Part shown: piece by piece, positions 25,365 to 33,061 of the stretch | Numbering within the stretch: position 1 is the stretch's first letter | How the letters are laid out: each line of letters opens with the position of its first letter | Source: Betaproteobacteria bacterium | GTDB lineage: Bacteria > Pseudomonadota > Gammaproteobacteria > Burkholderiales > SG8-41 | Direction of reading: 5' to 3' | DNA length: 33,295 nucleotides | Assembly: GCA_016868015.1 (NCBI GenBank) | Contig: VGIF01000016.1 | Location: forward strand, 1-33,295 | Program-made: the position numbers and the translations under genes | Notes under the pieces: generated by a model | Database searches by the model: none | The model's input: the letters and a program-made list of their open reading frames with translations, nothing else | What the model was told of the DNA's origin: nothing

Positions 25365-25452
25365 GTAGGGCGGGAGGAGCGTAGCGCATCCCGCCGGATT
25401 TTTTGCATGTGGATTGCGGAAGGCGGGATACGCTTCGCTCCTCCCGCCCTAC
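25365..25452. repeat. Inverted repeat with 31-base arms
   Basis: The left arm 25365-25395 and right arm 25422-25452 are complementary at 29 of 31 positions, with a 26-base spacer. The arm reads GTAGGGCGGGAGGAGCG onward. It lies between the Bug gene (stop at 25458) and the ThDP-enzyme start (25305), all on the minus strand, so an RNA hairpin would form in the operon's intergenic part. It looks like a REP/MITE-like element. Confidence 0.85.
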
Positions 25453-25457
25453 GAACT

Positions 25458-26432
25458 CTATTGCCGGATCCCCAACCCCGAAGCCAGCTTGTCATAAAGC
25501 TCAAACTGCTCGCGCACAAACTTCTCGGTCTCCGCCGGCGAGCGTATCGCCGCAATGCCACCGATGCGTGCGTTGCCGGCCTGCCAGTCCGGATCCGTGG
25601 CGAGTTTTTGAAATACCTCGGCCCAGCGGTTCACAAGCGCTTTGGGCAGCCCCGGCGGGCCCATCAGCGCAGTCCAGCCGACGATTTTTTCCATGTCGGG
25701 AAAGCCCGCTTCCTTGGCGCTCGGCGCATCGGGCAGTTCCTTCAAGCGCGTGGGCATTGCCATCAGCGCGCGCACGCGGCCCGCCTGCACTTGCGGGATC
25801 ACGGTGGGCATGTTGTTGCACGCGAAATCGACCTGGCCGCCCATCACCGCGGTGGTCACTTCGCCGCCGCTTTTATAGTGAATGCCGACCGCGTGATCCT
25901 TGGTGAGGCCCGCCAGCGACATCCAATACTGCGCCGCCATCGCCTGGCTGGTGCTGACACCGGCGGTGGCGTAATTCAGTTTGCCGGGATTTTTGCGCAG
26001 CACCGCGATCAAATCCGCCGCGCTGCGGATCGCCGCCTCTTGGCGCACGAAACACGCGAACGGATTTAACTCGATCAGCGACAACATGGAAAACTCGTTC
26101 CACTTGTAGCCCAGCTTGCTGTCGGTGGCGGGCAAAATCGCATGCGTGGCGATGCGCGCCACCAGCAGCGTGTAGCCGTCGGGCGCGGCGTTTTTCACCG
26201 CCATCGCACCGATTGCACCCGAGGCGCCGACGCGATTTAACGACACGATCGGGCGGTTGTTCAGATACTTGCTCGCGTTGTGCGCGACGTTGCGGCCCGA
26301 GAGGTCGGAGTCACCGCCGGGGCCGAAGGGGATGACGAACAGTATGGGTTTGGTGGGGTAGTCTTGCCGAGCAAAGGCCACGACGGAAACCGCCGCTAAT
26401 GTCATCGCAATAATGGCTTGTTTCACGCGCAT
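25458..26432 (-). CDS. Bug/TctC-family periplasmic solute-binding protein 2
   Basis: The 324-residue receptor starts at the ATG at 26432, with GGAGG 5 bases upstream; an open extension to 26552 is disregarded. The signal peptide is KQAIIAMTLAAVSVVAFA. The ligand loop reads VIPFGPGGDSDLSGRNV rather than the usual ...DIxAR, so it is the most divergent of the five here. NPGKLNYATAGVSTSQAM and AAPDGYTLLVA are standard. As the first gene before the ThDP enzyme, its ligand may be that enzyme's substrate or a precursor. Its start lies 31 bases beyond the vapC stop. Confidence 0.9.
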   Translation of the reverse strand: MRVKQAIIAMTLAAVSVVAFARQDYPTKPILFVIPFGPGGDSDLSGRNVAHNASKYLNNRPIVSLNRVGASGAIGAMAVKNAAPDGYTLLVARIATHAILPATDSKLGYKWNEFSMLSLIELNPFACFVRQEAAIRSAADLIAVLRKNPGKLNYATAGVSTSQAMAAQYWMSLAGLTKDHAVGIHYKSGGEVTTAVMGGQVDFACNNMPTVIPQVQAGRVRALMAMPTRLKELPDAPSAKEAGFPDMEKIVGWTALMGPPGLPKALVNRWAEVFQKLATDPDWQAGNARIGGIAAIRSPAETEKFVREQFELYDKLASGLGIRQ

Positions 26433-26463
26433 GTCGCCTCCAATTTGTTTAACGCAAAAACCT

Positions 26464-26859
26464 TCACAATTGAATAAATGTCGAGAGCTTGCCTGCCTTA
26501 ACATCAAACGTCGCCGTAGCCCGACACCCCTGCCGACGATTGTGTGCGCCAATCAGGCAATCCGCGAAGCTCGCGGTGCTGTCTTTCCAGTCCCGCAGAC
26601 ATTCCTCGATCGCGGCTTCGTCTTCAAACTGAATTTCCGTGGTGTCGAGCAATTGCGAAATGGTCTCTGCCACTTCCAGTTTGTTGAGCGCATAGCGGCT
26701 GCGCAGCACCCATTCGGTCTCCAGCAACACCGGCAAGCTCACAAAAATCGCCTCGCCCGCACCGACCCCGCGCCGGATCAAGCGGTTGGCGATCTCGAAT
26801 TGCGCTTCGTCATCGCGCACCAAATAGCGCACGAGCACGTTGGTATCAATGCCCAGCAT
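26464..26859 (-). CDS. vapC: VapC-type PIN-domain toxin
   Basis: This is a 131-residue PIN-domain ribonuclease. The acidic metal-binding residues are in place: Asp5 (MLGIDTNVLVRY), Glu47 (PVLLETEWVL), Asp100 (SFADCLIGA) and Asp119 (ATFDVKAG). VapC toxins cleave tRNA or rRNA and are neutralised by their VapB partner. Its ATG overlaps the vapB stop by one base (TGATG), so translation is coupled. Unlike the ParE-type module at 15.6-16.2 kb, this pair looks intact. Confidence 0.92.
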   Translation of the reverse strand: MLGIDTNVLVRYLVRDDEAQFEIANRLIRRGVGAGEAIFVSLPVLLETEWVLRSRYALNKLEVAETISQLLDTTEIQFEDEAAIEECLRDWKDSTASFADCLIGAHNRRQGCRATATFDVKAGKLSTFIQL

Positions 26860-27077
26860 CAGCGCGACAACTGTTCGATCGGAACCGCTTTACGTCCCTT
26901 CTTGCGCAGCATGCCGGCCAACTGGGTGACGCTGCGGTTCTTGACGCGCACCACCAGCGTGCGGTCGGGCATCACGGTAAACGTCATGCGGTCGCCCGGC
27001 TTCATGCCGAGACTCTCGCGAATTTCTTTGGGGATGGTGGTTTGACCTTTGCTGGTCAGCGTGGCGTCGGCGCTCAT
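26859..27077 (-). CDS. vapB: VapB-type antitoxin (AbrB/SpoVT domain)
   Basis: The 72-residue protein has a swapped-hairpin AbrB domain: LTSKGQTTIPKEIRESLGMKPGDRMTF. It is followed by a C-terminal tail (SVTQLAGMLRKKGRKAVPIEQL) of the kind that threads into the VapC active site. It should bind the palindrome upstream and repress its own operon with VapC. Confidence 0.92.
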   Translation of the reverse strand: MSADATLTSKGQTTIPKEIRESLGMKPGDRMTFTVMPDRTLVVRVKNRSVTQLAGMLRKKGRKAVPIEQLSR

Positions 27078-27087
27078 GACAGACTCC

Positions 27088-27135
27088 CGGATTCCTTACA
27101 TTCTTGAGTATAGTAAGGAATCCGGATGCCCGCAA
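27088..27135 (-). promoter_or_regulatory. vapBC promoter with operator palindrome
   Basis: A perfect 12-bp inverted repeat, CGGATTCCTTAC (27088-27099) and GTAAGGAATCCG (27113-27124), has a 13-base spacer. On the minus strand, -35 TTGCGG (27135-27130), a 17-base spacer and -10 TATACT (27112-27107) form a good sigma-70 promoter. The -10 lies inside the spacer of the palindrome, ideal for autorepression by VapBC. Confidence 0.85.
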
Positions 27136-27144
27136 CCTTTGAGG

Positions 27145-27645
27145 TTACAACTGCTCCAACACATACTCCGCCGAGCTCACTTCAAATTGCCCCGGCTTTT
27201 CCAGATGAAACTGCTTGACCACCCCATTGTCGAGCACCATGGCATAACGCTGGCCGCGCACGCCCATGCCGCGCGCGGTGAGGTCCAGCTCCACGCCCAT
27301 CGCCTTGGTGAGCTCGGCGCTGCCATCCCCCATCATGCGCACCTTGCCTTGCGCCTTGCACTCGCGGCCCCAGGCGCTCATAGTGGGTGCGTCGTTCACC
27401 GCCACGCACCACACTTCGTCGATGCCTTTGGCTTTGAGCTGATCGATTGCCTGCACGAACCCGGGCAGGTGGCGCGAGGTTCAGGTCTTGGTGAACGCCG
27501 CCGGCACACCGAACATCACGATGCGTTTGCCGGCGGTGGCTTGCATGGTGTCGACGTCGTTGGCGCCGAGCGAACAGGTATGCTCCCACTCGCCGGCGAG
27601 TTCCCACAGCTTGGCCGCGGGGAGTTTGTCGCCTACTTTGATCAT
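27145..27645 (-). CDS. Selenoprotein: peroxiredoxin of the Prx5 family with Sec at the peroxidatic site
   Basis: From the ATG at 27645 (AAGGAG upstream) the frame is interrupted by one TGA (27483-27481, codon 55) and continues to 27145, 166 residues in all. The local sequence FGVPAAFTKTUTSRHLPGFVQAID matches the Prx5 active site GVPGAFTPTCSSTHLPGFV, with U exactly where the peroxidatic Cys belongs. The rest (DEVWCVAVNDAPTMSAWG, FHLEKPGQFEVSSAEYVLEQL) is typical of glutaredoxin/thioredoxin-dependent Prx5. It should reduce hydroperoxides. Thr and Arg near the active site (T51-x-x-U and R58-type) are retained. Sec-peroxiredoxins are known in other bacteria (for example PrxU). Simple nonsense mutation is improbable at exactly this codon. 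Confidence 0.9.
27450..27469 (-). promoter_or_regulatory. Possible SECIS hairpin of the Sec-peroxiredoxin
   Basis: CCTGC (27469-27465) pairs with GCAGG (27454-27450) around a 10-base loop CCGGGTTCGT, with the stem starting 12 bases after the UGA. The loop can fold further (C-G pair) to expose a G near its start. It is weaker than the other two candidates. Confidence 0.4.
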
Positions 27646-27677
27646 GCGCTTCTCCTTCTGAGATTGTGGTTGGTGCT

Positions 27678-27690
27678 GTTATAGTATAAC
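27678..27690. promoter_or_regulatory. Palindrome at the likely promoter of the Sec-peroxiredoxin
   Basis: GTTATAGTATAAC is a perfect 6+1+6 palindrome 33 bases before the peroxiredoxin ATG. On the minus strand it contains TATACT, which could be a -10. It could bind a regulator, but none is identified. Confidence 0.35.
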
Positions 27691-27798
27691 TCTTGATTTG
27701 TTACGCACGTGGTTCCCCCGCCCTAACCCTCTGCTGAGCTGTAAGTGTGCCCTTAACTCCCGTTACGGGAGCGAGGGAATTTGCCACTCCGGAATGCC

Positions 27799-28665
27799 AT
27801 GCCCATCGATTACGAAAAAATAATGAAGATCGACATCCCCGCGGTCGAGCAAACGCTCACCACGCGCGACACCATGCTCTACGCGCTGGGCGTGGGCTTG
27901 GGCGCGGACCCGATGGATGAAAACCAGTTGCAGTTTGTTTATGAAAAAAATCTCAAGGCGCTGCCGACGATGGCGATCATCTTGGGCTTCCCAGGCCCGT
28001 GGCACGTCACGTTGAACACCGGCGTCACGCGCACGCACGTGGTGCACGGCGAGCAAGGGTTTGTAATCCACAAGCCGCTGCCGGTGGCAGGCACCATCAC
28101 CGGCAAAACCAAACTCACCGCCGTGCTCGACAAGGGTGCCGATAAAGGCGCACTGCTGGTGACCGAAAACGAAGTGCGCGATAAGGCCAGCGGCGAATTG
28201 ATATGCACGCTCACCTCCACCACGTTTTGTCGCAAAGATGGCGGCTTTGGCGGGTCCTCGAGTACGCCCGGACCACAGAAGCCGCCACAGGAAATCCCCA
28301 CGCGCGCACCGGATCACATTTGCGATTTGCCCACGCTGCCGCAAGCGGCGCTGATTTATCGCTTGTCGGGCGACTACAACCCGTTGCACGCCGAGCCGGC
28401 GTTCGCGGCCAAGGCCGGTTTCAAGCAGCCGATCTTGCATGGGCGCGCAACGTTTAGTGTCGTCGGCCATGCGCTGTTGAAAACGCTGTGCCACTACGAC
28501 CCGGCGAAATTCAAAAGCATGGAAGGCCGCTTTTCCTCGCCGGTGTATCCGGGCGAAACCATCCGCACGGAAATGTGGCTTAACGGCAACGAGGTTACGT
28601 TTCGCGCCGCCGTACCGGCGCGCGGCGTGACTGTGCTTAACAACGGTCGCGCGGAAATTTTTTAG
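27799..28665 (+). CDS. MaoC-family (R)-specific 2-enoyl-CoA hydratase
   Basis: The 288-residue double hot-dog hydratase resembles the hydratase-2 domain of peroxisomal multifunctional enzyme. It converts trans-2-enoyl-CoA to (R)-3-hydroxyacyl-CoA. The catalytic motif is YRLSGDYNPLHAEPAFAAKAGF (Asp and His of the hydratase-2 signature), followed by PILHGRATFSVVGHALL. The N-terminal hot dog begins YALGVGLGADPMDENQLQFVYE. The ATG at 27799 is preferred over a TTG at 27781. It ends 9 bases before a Bug gene, so a link with uptake of a CoA-activated acid is plausible. It is divergent from the Sec-peroxiredoxin. Confidence 0.92.
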   Translation: MPIDYEKIMKIDIPAVEQTLTTRDTMLYALGVGLGADPMDENQLQFVYEKNLKALPTMAIILGFPGPWHVTLNTGVTRTHVVHGEQGFVIHKPLPVAGTITGKTKLTAVLDKGADKGALLVTENEVRDKASGELICTLTSTTFCRKDGGFGGSSSTPGPQKPPQEIPTRAPDHICDLPTLPQAALIYRLSGDYNPLHAEPAFAAKAGFKQPILHGRATFSVVGHALLKTLCHYDPAKFKSMEGRFSSPVYPGETIRTEMWLNGNEVTFRAAVPARGVTVLNNGRAEIF

Positions 28666-28674
28666 GGTTAAACC

Positions 28675-29655
28675 ATGAACTGGCTCAAGTGCATTGCACT
28701 TCCTACGATGTTGGCCGCGGCGCTGAGCGCCCCGCACTTCGCGCACGCCCAAGCGTCGTTCCCGGCTAAACCGCTGCGCATGATCGTCCCCTTCCCGGCG
28801 GGCGGCCCCAGCGACGTGGTGGCGCGGCTGCTCGCGCCGCGGCTGGCGGAGGCGCTCGCGCAACCGGTGGTGGTCGAAAATCGCGCGGGCGGTGGTGGCG
28901 CCATCGGCGCCGACGTGTTGGTGCGCTCAGCGCCCGACGGCTACACCTTGATGATGGGTACCATCGGCAGCGTTGCGATCGCGCCGATGTTAAATCCCAA
29001 GATCGGTTATCACGTGCTGCGCGACATGGCCCCGATCACCCAGGTGGTCAACATTGCTTACGTGCTCGCCACCCACCCGTCGGTGCCGGTGAACACGTTA
29101 CTCGCACTGATCGCGCTCGCCAAGGCGCAGCCGGGTAAGCTGAATTACGGCTCGGCGGGCGCGGGCACCGGCCCGCATTTGGCCGGTGAGCTGCTCAAGC
29201 TGATGGCCGGCATCAACATGGTGCACGTGCCGTACAAAGGCAGCGCCGCCGCGCAAGTCGCGTTGATGTCGGGCGAAGTGGATTTGACTTTCGAAAATTT
29301 CCTCATCGTCATGCCGCACTTTAAATCCGGCCGCCTGCGCCCGCTGGCCGGCACCGGCGCACAGCGCTCGCCGCTGCTGCCCACGCTGCCGACGTTCGCC
29401 GAAAGCGGCCTGCCCGGTTACAGCGCCAGCGGTTGGTACGGCATCGTCGCGCCCGCCGCCACGCCCAAGGACGCCGTCGCACGCCTGAACCACGAACTGG
29501 TGCGGCTGCTGCGTACGCCGGACATCGCCAACCGCTTAAACAGCATGGCTGCGGAACCGGCGCCCGGTACGCCGGAACAGTTCGGCACGTTTTTACGCGC
29601 GGAAATTGAAAAATGGGCGAAGGTGGTCAAGGCCGCAGGCATGAAAGCCGAATGA
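28675..29655 (+). CDS. Bug/TctC-family periplasmic solute-binding protein 3
   Basis: The 326-residue receptor sits 9 bases after the MaoC hydratase. The signal peptide (CIALPTMLAAALSAPHFAHA) ends before QASFPAKPLRMIVPF. The ligand loop is PFPAGGPSDVVARLL, and GKLNYGSAGAGTGPHLAGELL and VPYKGSAAAQVALM follow as in the family. It is first of three consecutive Bug genes on this strand. The ligand is unknown; the gene pairing suggests an acid catabolised through an enoyl-CoA. Confidence 0.92.
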   Translation: MNWLKCIALPTMLAAALSAPHFAHAQASFPAKPLRMIVPFPAGGPSDVVARLLAPRLAEALAQPVVVENRAGGGGAIGADVLVRSAPDGYTLMMGTIGSVAIAPMLNPKIGYHVLRDMAPITQVVNIAYVLATHPSVPVNTLLALIALAKAQPGKLNYGSAGAGTGPHLAGELLKLMAGINMVHVPYKGSAAAQVALMSGEVDLTFENFLIVMPHFKSGRLRPLAGTGAQRSPLLPTLPTFAESGLPGYSASGWYGIVAPAATPKDAVARLNHELVRLLRTPDIANRLNSMAAEPAPGTPEQFGTFLRAEIEKWAKVVKAAGMKAE

Positions 29656-29723
29656 ACCCGTGACCGCTTAAGCGCAGGCATAATCCGCACCTGTTTCAAC
29701 CCGCATTTTTTGATTGGAAATCC

Positions 29724-30689
29724 ATGAATTACTGTAAGTATCGGATTTTATTGATATTTTTATTTTTGGGCGCAACGCCGGTCACAGCCCAACCGTTCCC
29801 TGTCAAACCGCTGCGACTGATCGTGCCGTTTGCCGCCGGTGGCAGCACCGACATCGTCGCGCGCACCATGGCGCCGCGCTTGACTGAAACGTGGGGACAA
29901 CCGGTGGTGGTCGACAACCGGCCCGGCGGCAGCACGGTGATTGGCACCGACATTGTTGCCAAGTCGCCGCCCGATGGGCACACGCTATTGGTCACGCCCG
30001 CGCCGTTCACCATCGTACCGAGCCTGATGAAAAAGCTGCCGTACGATCCGCAAAAAGATTTCGAGCCGATCACGCTGATCAACACCACGCCGCTGGTGGT
30101 AGCGGTGCATCCGGGCGTGCCGGCGAAAAACATTCAAGGATTGATCACGCTCGCCAGGAGCAAACCGGGGGCGCTGAACTTTGGCTCTTCGGGCAGCGGC
30201 GGCAGCAACCACCTGGCGGGCGAACTGTTCAACGCCATGGCGGGCGTGAAAATGGTGCACGTGCCCTATAAAGGCAATGCGCCGGCGTTGACCGATCTCA
30301 TCGGCGGCCATGTCGATCTGGTGTTTAACGGCTTGACCTCGGCGATTCCGCTTATTCGCGGCGGCAAATTGCGCGCCCTGGGCATGACCAGCCTTACGCG
30401 CGCGGCGGCCATGCCCGATGTGCCCACCCTAGATGAGCAAGGGCTGAAGGGTTTTCTCGCGGTGGCGTTTAACGGTCTCACCGCGCCCGCGCGCACGCCC
30501 AAGGCAACCATCGACAAAATCAACGCCGACGTGGTGAAAATCGTCAAGACGCCGGAAATGGCCGAGCGCCTGAAGGCCGACGGCTCCGACCCCGCGGGTT
30601 ATACGGTCGAGCAATCCCAAAAGTTTTTGCGCGACGAAACGGTGAAGTGGGCAAAAGTGATCGCCGCGGCCGGAGTGACGGGGCTTTGA
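29724..30689 (+). CDS. Bug/TctC-family periplasmic solute-binding protein 4
   Basis: The 321-residue receptor has the ligand loop PFAAGGSTDIVARTM, and PPDGHTLLVTPA and GALNFGSSGSGGSNHLAGELF. Its signal peptide is unusual: the hydrophobic core CKYRILLIFLFLGA is encoded almost entirely by copy F of the AT-rich motif (29735-29769). AT-rich codons there (TTA, ATA, TTT) contrast with the GC-rich rest of the gene. There is no clear Shine-Dalgarno sequence. The next Bug gene starts 59 bases after its stop. Confidence 0.9.
   Translation: MNYCKYRILLIFLFLGATPVTAQPFPVKPLRLIVPFAAGGSTDIVARTMAPRLTETWGQPVVVDNRPGGSTVIGTDIVAKSPPDGHTLLVTPAPFTIVPSLMKKLPYDPQKDFEPITLINTTPLVVAVHPGVPAKNIQGLITLARSKPGALNFGSSGSGGSNHLAGELFNAMAGVKMVHVPYKGNAPALTDLIGGHVDLVFNGLTSAIPLIRGGKLRALGMTSLTRAAAMPDVPTLDEQGLKGFLAVAFNGLTAPARTPKATIDKINADVVKIVKTPEMAERLKADGSDPAGYTVEQSQKFLRDETVKWAKVIAAAGVTGL
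29735..29769 (+). repeat. Dispersed AT-rich motif, copy F (inside a signal-peptide coding region)
   Basis: TAAGTATCGGATTTTATTG from 29735, followed by ATATTTTTATTTTTGGG, aligns with copies A, B, C and G. Here it lies within codons 4-16 of a Bug gene. Confidence 0.72.
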
Positions 30690-30748
30690 GGACAGGCTTT
30701 GCGCGGGAACGACGACTGTGGTTTGACAGGTTTTTCACGAGGGATAAC

Positions 30749-31708
30749 ATGAAGCACTTGGCCGCAACGTTAATCTCGATTCTGCCGCTGGCTTTTGCGG
30801 CGGCCCATGCCCAAGACTACCCCGTCAAGACCGTGCGCATCGTGGTGCCCTTTCCGCCCGGCGGCAGCAACGACATCATCGCGCGCGTGCTGGCCGCGCA
30901 TCTCTCCGAGCGCCTGGGGCGGCAATTCGTCGTCGATAACCGCAGCGGCGCAGGCGGATTGGTCGGCACCGAGCACGTGTGGAAATCCGCGGCCGACGGC
31001 TACACGCTGCTGACGATTTCGGTGGCGTATCCGATGAACGCCGCCGTCTACAAGCTGCCCTACGATCCGCTGACAGCCTTCACCCCGGTGGTGCTGCTTG
31101 GCACCGGCACCAACGGCCTGGTGGTGCACCCGGCGCTGCCGGTGAAAAATGTCAAGGAGCTGATCGCGCTGTCCAAGGCGCGGCCGGGGCAACTGCAATA
31201 TTCCTCCGCCGGCATCGGCACGTTTCAACACTTGAGCGCCGAAATGTTCCGCGCGATGGCCAACGTGAACATCATGCATATTCCGTATAAGGGCGGCGGC
31301 CCGGCGATTGTCGATCTCATGGCCGGGCAAGTGCAGCTATCGTTTGCGTCATTGATTGTCATCTTGCCGCACATCCGCAGCCACCGGCTGCGCATCATCG
31401 GCACCGGCGGCGCGCAACGCGCGGCGACACTACCCGAGGTGCCGACGCTTAACGAATCCGGCGTGCCCGGTTACGAGGCCAACAACTGGTGGGGCATCCT
31501 CGCCCCCGCGGGCACCCATGACGCGGTGGTGCGCAGACTCAACAGCGAAGCGAATGTGATCATGAACCTGCCCGACATCAAAAAGCGTCTGGCCAATGAA
31601 GGCGCCGAGCCATTCAACCTCACGCCCGAACAATTCGCCAAACACATCGCGGCGGAAATCGCCAAGTGGGGCAAGGTCACGCGCGAGGCGGGGATTAAGG
31701 CGGAGTAA
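30749..31708 (+). CDS. Bug/TctC-family periplasmic solute-binding protein 5
   Basis: The 319-residue receptor starts at MKHLAATLISILPLAFAAAHAQ (30749). GAGGG lies 8-12 bases upstream, and the longer open frame overlapping the previous gene is disregarded. Landmarks are the loop PFPPGGSNDIIARVL, AADGYTLLTIS, GQLQYSSAGIGTFQHLSAEMF and IPYKGGGPAIVDLM. It is followed after 77 bases by the molybdenum hydroxylase genes, whose substrate it might bind. Confidence 0.92.
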   Translation: MKHLAATLISILPLAFAAAHAQDYPVKTVRIVVPFPPGGSNDIIARVLAAHLSERLGRQFVVDNRSGAGGLVGTEHVWKSAADGYTLLTISVAYPMNAAVYKLPYDPLTAFTPVVLLGTGTNGLVVHPALPVKNVKELIALSKARPGQLQYSSAGIGTFQHLSAEMFRAMANVNIMHIPYKGGGPAIVDLMAGQVQLSFASLIVILPHIRSHRLRIIGTGGAQRAATLPEVPTLNESGVPGYEANNWWGILAPAGTHDAVVRRLNSEANVIMNLPDIKKRLANEGAEPFNLTPEQFAKHIAAEIAKWGKVTREAGIKAE

Positions 31709-31785
31709 TGTCCGCCCCGGCGGGTTGATCCCGCCAACGCTAAGCGCATACTATATCCCGCCATATACCCGAAGCGAGTGACGCC

Positions 31786-32262
31786 ATGCCCCGCGTTTCC
31801 CTGACGGTGAACGGCCAGACCGTCGCCGGCGAAGTCGAAGGCCGCACGCTACTCGTGCAATTTTTGCGCGAACACCTGCAACTCACCGGCACGCATGTCG
31901 GCTGTGATACCAGCCAGTGCGGTTGCTGCACCGTGCATTTGAACGGCATCGGCGTGAAATCCTGCACCGTGCTGGCGCTGGCGTGTGAAGGCGCGCAAGT
32001 CACCACCATTGAAGGTATCGCCGAGGCGGACAAACTGCACCCGATGCAAGAAGCGTTTCGCGAACACCACGGTTTGCAGTGCGGCTATTGCACGCCGGGC
32101 ATGATCATGTCGGCGCTCGATATGGTGCGCCGCAAAGGCTTCGATCTCGACGAAAAAACCATACGCCATCAGCTTGAAGGCAATATTTGCCGCTGCACCG
32201 GGTATCACAACATCGTGCTGGCGGTGCAGGCGGGGGTGAAGGCGATGAAGGCGCGAGGTTAA
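31786..32262 (+). CDS. Molybdenum hydroxylase small subunit, 2x[2Fe-2S] (CoxS type)
   Basis: This is the 158-residue iron-sulfur subunit of an aldehyde/xanthine/CO-dehydrogenase-type enzyme. The plant-type [2Fe-2S] cluster is bound by Cys40, Cys45, Cys48 and Cys60. The second cluster, in the helical domain, is bound by Cys99, Cys102 (QCGYCTPGM), Cys135 and Cys137 (ICRCTGY). All eight ligands are present. It passes electrons from the Mo cofactor in the large subunit to FAD in the medium subunit. The next gene starts 3 bases after its stop. Confidence 0.95.
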   Translation: MPRVSLTVNGQTVAGEVEGRTLLVQFLREHLQLTGTHVGCDTSQCGCCTVHLNGIGVKSCTVLALACEGAQVTTIEGIAEADKLHPMQEAFREHHGLQCGYCTPGMIMSALDMVRRKGFDLDEKTIRHQLEGNICRCTGYHNIVLAVQAGVKAMKARG

Positions 32263-32265
32263 TCC

Positions 32266-33057
32266 ATGTACGACTTCAACTATCACCAACCCAAGAGCGT
32301 GGCCGAAGCCGGCAAACTACTTGCCGCCGACAACCAAAAACCGCTAGCCGGCGGCATGAGCCTGCTGCCCACACTCAAACTGCGGTTGAATCGAGTCGAC
32401 GGTGTAGTCGATCTCGCCGCGCTGGCAGACTTGCAAGGCATCCGCCGCGAAGGCGACACGCTGATCATCGGCGCCACCACGCCGCACGCGATGGTCGCCA
32501 CGAGCGCCGACGTGCAACAAGCCATCCCCGCACTGGCAAAACTCGCCGAAAGCATCGGCGACCCGCTGGTGCGTAACCGCGGCACGATCGGCGGCTCGAT
32601 TGCACATGCCGATCCCGGTGCGGATTACCCTTCGGCGGTTTTGGGCTTAGGCGCAACCGTTGTGACTAATCAACGCCAAATTGCCGGCGACGCATTTTTC
32701 ACCGGGTTATTCGAAACCGCGTTGCAACCCGGTGAAATTATCACGGCAGTGCGATTCCCGATTCCCGAAAAATCGGGGCACGCCAAGTTGCGCCAACCCG
32801 CGTCGCGCTTTGCGATCGCCGGCGTGTTCGTCTCCAAACGCGCGCACGAAGTGCGGGTCGCGGTCACCGGCGTCGGCCCGCACGTGTTTCGCTTAACCCA
32901 AGCCGAAGCCGCGCTAGCGAAAAGTTTCGCACCCGCCGCGCTCGATGGCATCACGCTCGACGCGGCGGGGCTTAACTCGGACATCCACGCCAGCAACGTT
33001 TATCGCGCCAACGCCGCGGTCGAAATGACACGCCGCGCGGTTGCGGCTGCATCATAA
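32266..33057 (+). CDS. Molybdenum hydroxylase FAD-binding medium subunit (CoxM type)
   Basis: The 263-residue FAD-binding PCMH-type protein is the usual middle subunit of Cox/Qor/Xdh heterotrimers. The FAD loops are LAGGMSLLPTLKLRL and IGDPLVRNRGTIGGSIAHADPGADY, and the C-terminal CO_deh_flav_C domain includes LRQPASRFAIAGVFV. It is cotranscribed with the small subunit. A gap of 44 bases with copy G of the AT-rich motif separates it from the large-subunit start. Confidence 0.94.
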   Translation: MYDFNYHQPKSVAEAGKLLAADNQKPLAGGMSLLPTLKLRLNRVDGVVDLAALADLQGIRREGDTLIIGATTPHAMVATSADVQQAIPALAKLAESIGDPLVRNRGTIGGSIAHADPGADYPSAVLGLGATVVTNQRQIAGDAFFTGLFETALQPGEIITAVRFPIPEKSGHAKLRQPASRFAIAGVFVSKRAHEVRVAVTGVGPHVFRLTQAEAALAKSFAPAALDGITLDAAGLNSDIHASNVYRANAAVEMTRRAVAAAS

Positions 33058-33061
33058 ATGC

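Noticed and set aside
27763-28863. Antisense open frame of about 366 codons across the MaoC hydratase
   Set aside because: Its composition is typical of a shadow frame, and the opposite strand has the hydratase-2 signature.
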